Positions 1 through 4,602 of a stretch of DNA of 5,844 bases are shown piece by piece. Every line of letters begins with the position of its first letter. Positions within the stretch are counted from its first letter, which is position 1. The stretch is from Pseudomonadota bacterium. GTDB lineage: Bacteria > Pseudomonadota > Alphaproteobacteria > Kiloniellales > J153. The notes beneath the pieces were generated by a model that was not told the origin of the DNA, made no database searches, and saw nothing but the letters and a program-made list of their open reading frames with translations. A program made the position numbers and the translations under genes. Where the stretch lies: NCBI GenBank assembly GCA_022572105.1, contig JACZWN010000203.1:1-5844 (forward strand), read 5' to 3'.

Positions 1-517
1 CCAGAAGCGCGCAGGGCGATGTGAGATCGAAGCGGCCGACGTCCGCCTCCAGGAACGAGAGGTCGGGCGCCTCGATCGGCGCAACCCCGGCGCTCGCCAG
101 CTGGTCGGCCTCGCGCAGGGCGACGTGGGGCAGCGGCTCCGGCGGCAACCGGTAGCGGTGCGAGCAGCCGGCCACGGTGCCGACCCATTGCGGCCGGCCG
201 GCGAGATAAAAATAGCCGGCGGTGCGGTCGGAGCGCTGCAGGTCGTAGACCCGGTCGAAACCCGCCCGGCGCAAGCGCCGCCCGAGCGCGAGCCATCGGC
301 CCGGCCGCCGGACCGGCGGCCGCTCGTCGATCCAGACCTCGTCGAAGCAGCCCGACGCCTCGGCCAGGCGCGCGAAGGGCTTGGTGGTAAGCAGCGCGAT
401 CCGGGCCTGGGGATGGTGCGCGCGGATCGCCTGGAACGCGCCGATCGACAGAATGAAATCACCGAGCGCCGAGAGCTTGATCACCAGGATGTTCTGCGGC
501 GGCGAGTCGGCGGTCAT
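1..517 (-). CDS. Glycosyltransferase family 9 (LPS heptosyltransferase-like), N-terminal part, cut by the window edge
   Basis: Reading the minus strand from the ATG at 517-515 gives 172 codons open to the left edge, about half of a usual GT9 enzyme (roughly 310-350 residues). The N-terminus has the GT9 opening: a beta strand (NILVIKL, residues 9-15), then SALGDFILS (16-24), a helix, and a second Rossmann strand (ARIALLTT, 38-45). These match the ADP-heptose:LPS heptosyltransferase fold, in which the SxLGD loop contributes to the active site. YDLQRSDRTA (91-100) is also typical. The family transfers heptose or related sugars onto lipopolysaccharide core at the cytoplasmic face of the inner membrane. 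The actual sugar and acceptor cannot be read from half a protein. No strong Shine-Dalgarno is visible before the ATG (upstream bases are C-rich), and there is no in-frame ATG in the 27 bases upstream. It is divergent from the dihydroorotase gene. Confidence 0.85.
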   Translation of the reverse strand, partial: MTADSPPQNILVIKLSALGDFILSIGAFQAIRAHHPQARIALLTTKPFARLAEASGCFDEVWIDERPPVRRPGRWLALGRRLRRAGFDRVYDLQRSDRTAGYFYLAGRPQWVGTVAGCSHRYRLPPEPLPHVALREADQLASAGVAPIEAPDLSFLEADVGRFDLTSPCALL

Positions 518-522
518 GGGGC

Positions 523-560
523 GGCGGTCGGGTGGTGGCGGTCGGGGTGGTGGTCGGGGG
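523..560. repeat. G-rich imperfect tandem repeat in the 5' leader of the GT9 gene
   Basis: Two adjacent units, GGCGGTCGGGTGGT (523-536) and GGCGGTCGGGGTGGT (537-551), are followed by a partial third, GGTCGGGGG (552-560). With GGGG at 518-521 the plus strand has four runs of three or more G (518-521, 530-532, 544-547, 556-560). The GT9 transcript would carry the C-rich complement immediately before its start codon. Loops of 8, 11 and 8 bases make a G-quadruplex possible but not canonical. Confidence 0.6.
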
Positions 561-584
561 ACGGCGGTCTCCGCTCGTCCGGAG

Positions 585-613
585 TGGTAAACGTTTCGGG
601 CACGCGTTGTAAA
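585..613 (-). promoter_or_regulatory. Weak candidate sigma-70-type promoter for the GT9 gene
   Basis: On the minus strand TTTACA (613-608, five of six to TTGACA) is followed after 17 bases by TTACCA (590-585), a poor -10. The position would give a leader of roughly 60 bases before the ATG at 517. The spacing is right, but the -10 match is weak and a high-GC alphaproteobacterium need not follow this consensus. Confidence 0.2.
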
Positions 614-634
614 GCCGGGCGCCACGGCGCCTGA

Positions 635-669
635 ATTTGTCCTACACGGGGCATTTATCCTACACGGGG
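635..669. repeat. Direct repeat with 18-bp period, operator-like
   Basis: TCCTACACGGGG occurs at 640-651 and again at 658-669, each preceded by ATTTG or ATTTA, so 16 of 17 positions agree (635-651 and 653-669). Offset by 18 bp, the two copies would lie on nearly the same face of the helix. They sit between two divergent genes, about 100 bp before the likely dihydroorotase start and about 120 bp before the GT9 start. A tandem binding site for a regulator is a reasonable inference. I do not recognise the motif. Confidence 0.5.
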
Positions 670-698
670 TGGCCGGTTTCGCGCTACAAGTCGCGGCC

Positions 699-773
699 AT
701 GAGCAAGCCCGCCGCACAGCGCCCGGTCGCCCACCCCCTTCGATGCCCACCCCCTTCGAGCCCGGCACCATGA
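699..773 (+). other. Possible 24-codon leader reading frame overlapping the dihydroorotase start
   Basis: An ATG at 699 opens a proline-rich 24-residue frame (MSKPAAQRPV...) whose TGA (771-773) overlaps the ATG at 770 in an ATGA arrangement typical of translational coupling. There is no visible Shine-Dalgarno before 699, and the frame may be chance in GC-rich DNA. It is recorded because it lies exactly where a pyrimidine-gene leader could act. Confidence 0.15.
729..759. repeat. Perfect 15-bp tandem duplication spanning the first dihydroorotase ATG
   Basis: GCCCACCCCCTTCGA occurs at 729-743 and 745-759, a period of 16 bp. The ATG at 743 is created at the join between the two copies, so it may be a recent slippage product and not the conserved start. 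Confidence 0.7.
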
Positions 774-2131
774 TGCCCGAGCGCTATGACCTGATCGTCA
801 AGGGCGGCACCGTGGCCACGCCCAGCGGGATCGCGCCGGCCGACGTCGCCGTAACCGCGGGCCGCATCGCCGCCATCGGCGCGCTCGACGGCGCCGCGGC
901 CGCCGAGGTCTTCGACGCCGGCGGCCTGCACGTGCTGCCCGGCGCGATCGACACCCAGGTCCACTTCCGCGAGCCGGGCCACGAGTACAAGGAAGACCTG
1001 GCCACCGGCACCGCGGCGGCGGCGCTCGGTGGCATCGCCGCGGTGTTCGAGATGCCCAACACCTCGCCCTCGACGTTGAGCGCCGAGGCCCTGGACGACA
1101 AGCTGGCGCGCGCCAAGGGCCGCGCCTGGGTCGACCACGCCTTCTTCATGGGCGCGGCGGCGGAGAACGCGGCCGAGCTCGCCCGGCTCGAGCTTTTGCC
1201 CGGCTGTTGCGGGGTCAAGATCTTCATGGGCTCCTCGACCGGCAGCCTGCTGGTCGAGGACGACGAGACACTGCTCGAGGTGCTCAAGAGCGGCCGGCGC
1301 CGGGTCGCGGTGCACGCCGAGGACGAGGACCGCCTGCGGGAACGGCTCGAGATCGCGCGCCAGGGGGCGGCGGTCGCGTTCCATCCCGAGTGGCGCGACG
1401 AGGAGACGGCGCGCCTGGCCACCGAGCGCCTCATGGCGCTGGCGCGCCGCGCCGGGCGCCGGGTGCACGTCCTGCACGTCACCACCGCCGAGGAGATCCC
1501 GCTCCTGGCGGCCAACAAGGACCTGGCCACGGTCGAGGTCACGCCCCAGCACCTGACCTTGGCCGCGCCCGAGTGCTACGACCGCCTGGGCACGCGCGCC
1601 CAGATGAACCCGCCGATCCGCGCGGCGCGCCACCGCGAGGCGCTGTGGCGGGCGGTCGCCCAGGGCGTCGTCGACGTGATCGGCTCCGACCACGCGCCCC
1701 ATAGTCTGGAGGAGAAGGCCAAGCCCTATCCGACCTCGCCCTCCGGCATGCCCGGGGTGCAGACCCTGCTGCCGCTCTTGATGGACCACGTGAACGCCGG
1801 ACGGCTCACCTTGGAGCGCCTGGTGGATCTGACCAGCGCCGGCCCGGCGCGCATCTACGGCATCGCCGGCAAGGGCCGCATCGCGGTCGGCTATGACGCC
1901 GACCTCTCGATCGTCGACTTGCAGGCCAAGCGCGAGATCACCGCCGACTGGCTGGCCTCCAAGTGCGGCTGGTCGCCCTTCGAAGGACGCCGCGTCACCG
2001 GCTGGCCGGTGGCGACCGTGATCCGCGGCCGCGTGGTCATGCGCGAGGCCGAGCTTTTGGGCGACCCCGCCGGTGCGCCGGTGCGCTTCTGGGAGACGCT
2101 CGCGCCGGAGCGGGCCGATTTGCGCCCATGA
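770..2131 (+). CDS. pyrC: Dihydroorotase (class I-type amidohydrolase, DTQVHFREPG subgroup)
   Basis: Dihydroorotase interconverts N-carbamoyl-L-aspartate and L-dihydroorotate in cytoplasmic de novo pyrimidine synthesis. The frame is open from ATG 743 (462 aa). I prefer ATG 770 or 773, because the family usually begins close to ERYDLIVKGG and ATG 743 lies in a tandem duplication; GAG at 758-760 is the only weak ribosome-binding hint. Numbering from 743: metal and substrate motif DTQVHFREPG (70-79), EMPNT (103-107), GVKIFMGSSTG with candidate carboxylated lysine K159 (157-167), HAED (H191), VHVLHVTT (H242, H245), GSDHAPH (D316) and SPSGMPGVQTLLP (332-344). The usual first histidine of HxH is Gln72, which as far as I recall is normal for this subgroup. 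A C-terminal beta-sandwich segment (KGRIAVGYDADLSIVD) is intact. Allantoinase or hydantoinase activity is the main alternative, less likely given HFREPG. No pyrB neighbour is visible. Confidence 0.9.
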   Translation: MMPERYDLIVKGGTVATPSGIAPADVAVTAGRIAAIGALDGAAAAEVFDAGGLHVLPGAIDTQVHFREPGHEYKEDLATGTAAAALGGIAAVFEMPNTSPSTLSAEALDDKLARAKGRAWVDHAFFMGAAAENAAELARLELLPGCCGVKIFMGSSTGSLLVEDDETLLEVLKSGRRRVAVHAEDEDRLRERLEIARQGAAVAFHPEWRDEETARLATERLMALARRAGRRVHVLHVTTAEEIPLLAANKDLATVEVTPQHLTLAAPECYDRLGTRAQMNPPIRAARHREALWRAVAQGVVDVIGSDHAPHSLEEKAKPYPTSPSGMPGVQTLLPLLMDHVNAGRLTLERLVDLTSAGPARIYGIAGKGRIAVGYDADLSIVDLQAKREITADWLASKCGWSPFEGRRVTGWPVATVIRGRVVMREAELLGDPAGAPVRFWETLAPERADLRP

Positions 2132-2144
2132 AATGGGGGATCAC

Positions 2145-2194
2145 TATCAAGGATCGTTGGATCAAGGATCGTCGGTATCAACGCTCCTTGGTAT
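2145..2194. repeat. Small repeat cluster: 15-bp tandem repeat plus inverted repeat
   Basis: ATCAAGGATCGTTGG (2146-2160) is directly followed by ATCAAGGATCGTCGG (2161-2175), 14 of 15 identical. The left copy is also inverted against CAACGCTCCTTGGTAT (2179-2194), pairing at 13 of 16 positions, so the region can fold back. Its outer end, CCTTGGTAT, resembles the CCTTTGGTAT end of the palindromic element at 3690-3952, suggesting a related or decayed repeat. There is no T-run after it, so a classical intrinsic terminator is not supported. It occupies part of the 118-bp gap between dihydroorotase and the Nudix gene. Confidence 0.5.
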
Positions 2195-2249
2195 TAGAAC
2201 GCGCCGCCCGCGCCTTGCCGGATGCCGGCGTCTGGTTCAGATTGGGATC

Positions 2250-2819
2250 ATGACCGAATCCGGTTCCAGGGCCGGCGGGTCCGGTCGCGCGGAGCGTTTC
2301 CTGCGCGAGATCCCCGAGGGCGACACCCTGCCCCGGCTGGTATGCCGCGACTGCGGCTTCATCCACTACGAGAACCCCCGGATCGTGGTCGGCTCGGTCG
2401 CCTCCTGGGAGGACCGCATCCTGCTGTGCCGCCGCGCCATCCCGCCGCGCAAGGGCTTCTGGACGCTGCCCGCGGGCTTTCTGGAGCTGCACGAGAGCGC
2501 GGCCGAGGGCGCCAAGCGCGAAGCCTGGGAGGAGGCGCGCGCCCGGCTGGAAATCGACCAGTTGCTGGCCGTCTACGCGATCCCGCGGATCAGCCAGATC
2601 CAGCTCATCTACCGGGCCAAGCTGCTCTCGCCCGAGGTCTCGGCCGGGCCCGAGTCGGCCGAGATCGGGCTATTTACCTGGGCCGAGATCCCCTGGGCCG
2701 AGATCGCCTTCCCGTCCGTGCACTGGGCGCTCGGCGATTACCGGGAGCTGCGCGACCGGGCGGTCTTCGCGCCGCGCGGCAACCCGCCCGGCGAGTTCGG
2801 CGACATGACCGAAAGTTAG
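2250..2819 (+). CDS. Nudix hydrolase with N-terminal zinc-finger-like segment
   Basis: A 189-residue protein from ATG 2250. The segment EIPEGDTLPRLVCRDCGFIHYENPRIVVG (20-48) is the N-terminal extension of the Nudix_N_2 type, with one CxxC pair (C32, C35). The Nudix box follows at 76-98: G76, E82, R90-E91, E94-E95, the pattern Gx5Ex7REuxEE that binds Mg2+ and cleaves nucleoside-diphosphate-linked substrates. The final glycine of the consensus is R97. The family hydrolyses compounds such as ADP-ribose, NADH or FAD; the substrate cannot be told here. The frame is open upstream to 2073, inside dihydroorotase, but residues before 2250 show no family similarity. Only GGGA at 2244-2247 precedes the ATG, too close for a good ribosome site. 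Same strand as dihydroorotase, 118 bp downstream; it converges on the transporter gene. Confidence 0.88.
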   Translation: MTESGSRAGGSGRAERFLREIPEGDTLPRLVCRDCGFIHYENPRIVVGSVASWEDRILLCRRAIPPRKGFWTLPAGFLELHESAAEGAKREAWEEARARLEIDQLLAVYAIPRISQIQLIYRAKLLSPEVSAGPESAEIGLFTWAEIPWAEIAFPSVHWALGDYRELRDRAVFAPRGNPPGEFGDMTES

Positions 2820-2825
2820 ACCGGC

Positions 2826-3683
2826 TCAGCCGCCGACGTTGAGCAGTACTGCGCCGCCCGCGATCACCGCCGAGGCGGCGATCCGATAGCGGCCGAAGGG
2901 CTCCTTGAGCACCAGCGCGCCGATGGCCGCGCCGAACACGACGCTGGTCTCGCGCACCGCCACCACGTGGGCGAGCGGGGCCACGCTCATGGCCCAGATC
3001 GCGATGCTGTAGGAGATCCCGGCGATCAGGCCGCCCAAGCCGCCGCGCAGCAGATGCGGCCGGAACGACTCCGCGATGCGCCCGCGCCGGCGCCACAGGG
3101 CGAAGGCGACGAGCGGCACGCCCTGGAGCACGAACAGCCAGCAAACATAGGTCAACGGGCTACCCGCGCGGCGCCCGCCCATGCCGTCAACCAGGAGGTA
3201 GATGGCGATGGTCAGCGCGGTCAGCAGCGCCAAGGCGATCGCCTTGGGCTCGTGCGTGCGCCCAGCGCCACCGCGCGGGCGCCAGGCCAGGCTGACGATT
3301 CCGGCCGAGACGACCAGCACCCCGGCCATCTCCAAGGCGGTGAGCGCCTCGCCGGCGAAGATCCAGGCCTCGACCGCCACCAACGCCGGCGCGCTGCCGC
3401 GGGCGATGGGATAGACCTGGCTCAGGTCGCCGTAACGATAGGCGCCGAGCAGGACGCCGAAGTAGACCCAGTGGACGATCGCCGAGAGAATCACGAACGG
3501 CCAGGCCGCGGGCGCCATGGCCGGCAGGACGAAAAGCGCCAGGAGGCTGGGCGCAATGGGCACGAACATGATCGTGGTGGTCATCACCAGCCGGTCGCCG
3601 CCGGCCTTGATCAGCGCGTTCCAGGTGGCGTGCAGCACTGCCGCCAGAAGTACGAGGGAAAGGACGTCCGCACCCAGGGCCAT
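2826..3683 (-). CDS. EamA/DMT-superfamily transporter, about ten membrane helices
   Basis: A 285-residue, strongly hydrophobic protein of usual DMT (drug/metabolite transporter) length. Around ten membrane segments can be placed, roughly at 7-24, 33-55, 60-82, 94-112, 116-134, 147-166, 178-197, 213-233, 238-259 and 267-284, in two EamA halves. Family-type motifs include LHATWNALIKAGGDR (17-31), YRYGDLSQVYPIARGSAPAL (82-101) at the end of the first half, and VAVRETSVVFGAAIGALVLK (241-260) in the second. It probably exports or exchanges a small metabolite across the inner membrane; the substrate is unknown. The stop (2828-2826) lies 6 bp from the Nudix stop, so the genes converge with no room for separate terminators. 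No ribosome site is visible before ATG 3683. The palindromic element begins only 6 bp upstream and has probably separated the gene from its original promoter. Confidence 0.87.
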   Translation of the reverse strand: MALGADVLSLVLLAAVLHATWNALIKAGGDRLVMTTTIMFVPIAPSLLALFVLPAMAPAAWPFVILSAIVHWVYFGVLLGAYRYGDLSQVYPIARGSAPALVAVEAWIFAGEALTALEMAGVLVVSAGIVSLAWRPRGGAGRTHEPKAIALALLTALTIAIYLLVDGMGGRRAGSPLTYVCWLFVLQGVPLVAFALWRRRGRIAESFRPHLLRGGLGGLIAGISYSIAIWAMSVAPLAHVVAVRETSVVFGAAIGALVLKEPFGRYRIAASAVIAGGAVLLNVGG

Positions 3684-3689
3684 GGCGTG

Positions 3690-3722
3690 ATACCAAAGGT
3701 CCTTAGTAATGACCCATAGAGA
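3690..3722 (+). repeat. Left terminal inverted repeat of the MITE-like element
   Basis: Begins ATACCAAAGGTCCTTAGTAA and continues to GAGA at 3722. It pairs with 3920-3952 at 32 of 33 positions; the mismatch is C at 3714. It contains an ATG (3709-3711) that opens a 76-codon frame across the element. Confidence 0.85.
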
Positions 3723-3760
3723 TCGCGCCGGCGATCCGCCGGGCAGGAGGGAGGCCGCGG

Positions 3761-3776
3761 GCGATGCGGGGCATCG
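3761..3776 (+). repeat. Interior palindromic module, copy 1
   Basis: GCGATGCGGGGCATCG is the exact reverse complement of 3866-3881. Each copy is also a hairpin by itself: CGATGC-GGG-CATCG-type here, and GCGATGC-CCC-GCATCGC (3865-3881, seven perfect pairs around three bases) in the other copy. Confidence 0.75.
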
Positions 3777-3825
3777 TCAAGGCTTTCCGACGCCCTCCGG
3801 CGGTTCGCCCGCGCGACCGGAACGG

Positions 3826-3845
3826 CGGCTTCCCAAGGCTTTCGG
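3826..3845 (+). repeat. Interior 20-bp inverted repeat of the element, copy 1
   Basis: CGGCTTCCCAAGGCTTTCGG matches the reverse complement of 3900-3919 with no mismatch. Its core (CAAGGCTTTC.GACG, 3834-3848) is repeated in direct orientation at 3778-3792 with 14 of 15 bases identical, so the core occurs three times in the element. Confidence 0.8.
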
Positions 3846-3919
3846 ACGGCGTCCCGCATGGCTTGCGATGCCCCGCATCGCCGCACCATGCGCTCCTGGC
3901 CGAAAGCCTTGGGAAGCCG

Positions 3920-3952
3920 TCTCTATGAGTCATTACTAAGGACCTTTGGTAT
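3920..3952 (-). repeat. Right terminal inverted repeat of the MITE-like element
   Basis: Mirror of 3690-3722 with one mismatch (A at 3928). On the minus strand it contains the ATG (3933-3931) of the opposing 76-codon frame, and on the plus strand the TAA (3937-3939) that ends the forward frame. Confidence 0.85.
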
Positions 3953-4021
3953 GAGCCGGCGCTTCAAAGCACGGCGCGCCCCTGAGGCGTGACGTCTCGG
4001 ATGATATCTGTAGATGTGCAC

Positions 4022-4082
4022 ACCTGCCTGTCGGCGACGCGGTCGACGCTGCATGGACTGCGTGAGTCGTCTGCAGGCAGGT
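4022..4082. repeat. Inverted repeat downstream of the acetyltransferase gene
   Basis: ACCTGCCTG (4022-4030) is the exact complement of CAGGCAGGT (4074-4082), and the arms extend to 4038 and 4066 with 14 of 17 positions pairing, around a 27-base loop. It lies about 40 bp past the acetyltransferase stop, reading on the minus strand. No U-run follows, so it is not a standard intrinsic terminator; transcript-end processing or a repeat remnant are possible. The rest of the 167-bp gap (3953-4119) shows no gene I can support, only a TATCAT hexamer on the minus strand at 4006-4001. Confidence 0.45.
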
Positions 4083-4119
4083 CGAACTGCCTTCTGCGCT
4101 TCCGAGCCCTCCGAACCCG

Positions 4120-4602
4120 CTAACCGTCGGCGAGGTCGATCTTGCGAATCGCCCCCGCCGGATTGCCTGCGTAGAGCGTGCTGGCCGGAACCTTGCCGGT
4201 AACCACGGCTCCGGCGCCGACCACGGCATGCTCGCCGATCTCGCACGGCCCAATCACGATGGCGCCACTGGCGATCCAGGCGCCACGGCGGATGATGATG
4301 TCGTGGCCGGCGTCGGGCACCGCGGCGTGCCGCCCGATGCCGCGTATAGTCATGTCGTGCTTGCCGGTCAGCAGCATTACGCCATGGCCGAAAAAGACAT
4401 CATCCTCTATGGTGATCCGTCCCGAGCGGCAGTTCAGCAAGGTATCGACCAGCATCACGTTGCGCCCGATGGATATCCTCTCGGGATTACCCCAGATCAG
4501 ATGCGTGCGAGCCAGATAGGGGCGGAGGCGGCAGGCAAGCCAACCCAACATCTTCTGCTCGTAGGCAGTCGGTGAGAAAAGGCTACGGATCTTCACCAAC
4601 AC
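4120..4602 (-). CDS. Hexapeptide-repeat (left-handed beta-helix) acyltransferase, maltose O-acetyltransferase/WbbJ type
   Basis: A 160-residue protein from GTG 4602. Hexapeptide-style repeats run from about residue 42 to 150 (ISIGRNV, ITIEDDVFFGHGVML, IIIRRGAWIASGAIVIGPCEIGEHAVVGAGAVVTGKVP), ending in YAGNPAGAIRKI, the usual tail of CatB/MAT-like O-acetyltransferases. TGKHD (79-83) carries a histidine (H82) likely to be catalytic. Such enzymes use acetyl-CoA to acetylate a sugar hydroxyl as trimers and often modify surface polysaccharides; the acceptor is unknown. The start codon overlaps the methyltransferase stop in TAGTG, so translation is probably coupled. TTG 4599 and GTG 4596 are alternative starts; 4596 stands 8 bases after GAGGGG, a better spacing than 4602. 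Local GC is low (about 55-57% in two counted lines) compared with the flanking genes. Confidence 0.85.
   Translation of the reverse strand: MLVKIRSLFSPTAYEQKMLGWLACRLRPYLARTHLIWGNPERISIGRNVMLVDTLLNCRSGRITIEDDVFFGHGVMLLTGKHDMTIRGIGRHAAVPDAGHDIIIRRGAWIASGAIVIGPCEIGEHAVVGAGAVVTGKVPASTLYAGNPAGAIRKIDLADG

Larger units (their letters stand above)
3690..3952. mobile_element. 263-bp MITE-like palindromic insertion element
   Basis: The element is bounded by 33-bp terminal inverted repeats (3690-3722 and 3920-3952) with one mismatch (3714/3928). It encodes no transposase, so it would be non-autonomous. The tips ATACC...GGTAT place a TA dinucleotide at each end (3691-3692 and 3950-3951), compatible with a TA target duplication as made by IS630/Tc1-type transposases. 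This is only suggestive, since TA is itself palindromic. The interior holds two further inverted pairs: GCGATGCGGGGCATCG (3761-3776) with its complement at 3866-3881, and CGGCTTCCCAAGGCTTTCGG (3826-3845) with its complement at 3900-3919. CAAGGCTTTC.GACG is also present at 3778-3792. Everything is centred near 3821 or nested, so one strand can fold into a large hairpin. It lies between a high-GC gene and a lower-GC two-gene cassette. Confidence 0.8.

Noticed and set aside
125..634. Plus-strand 169-codon frame opposite the GT9 gene
   Set aside because: It is arginine- and glycine-rich with no recognisable domain, while the minus strand encodes a clear GT9 N-terminus.
637..661. TTGTCC and TATCCT in the direct repeats as a -35/-10 promoter for dihydroorotase
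   Set aside because: The spacer would be only 13 bases and the hexamers arise from the repeat itself.
523..669. CRISPR-like array from the closely spaced repeats
   Set aside because: Only two units of each repeat, no regular unique spacers and no cas genes.
784..1542. 252-codon frame antisense to dihydroorotase
   Set aside because: Serine-, arginine- and alanine-rich composition typical of an antisense shadow in GC-rich DNA.
2073..2249. Upstream extension of the Nudix frame into dihydroorotase
   Set aside because: It would overlap dihydroorotase by 59 bases and cross the repeat cluster; the residues are not Nudix-like, and ATG 2250 fits the family length.
2132..2249. Intrinsic terminator after dihydroorotase
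   Set aside because: The inverted repeat is imperfect, AT-mixed and not followed by a T-run.
2967..3719. 250-codon plus-strand frame opposite the transporter gene
   Set aside because: Low-complexity, Q-, G- and R-rich translation; the opposite strand gives a membrane protein with EamA motifs.
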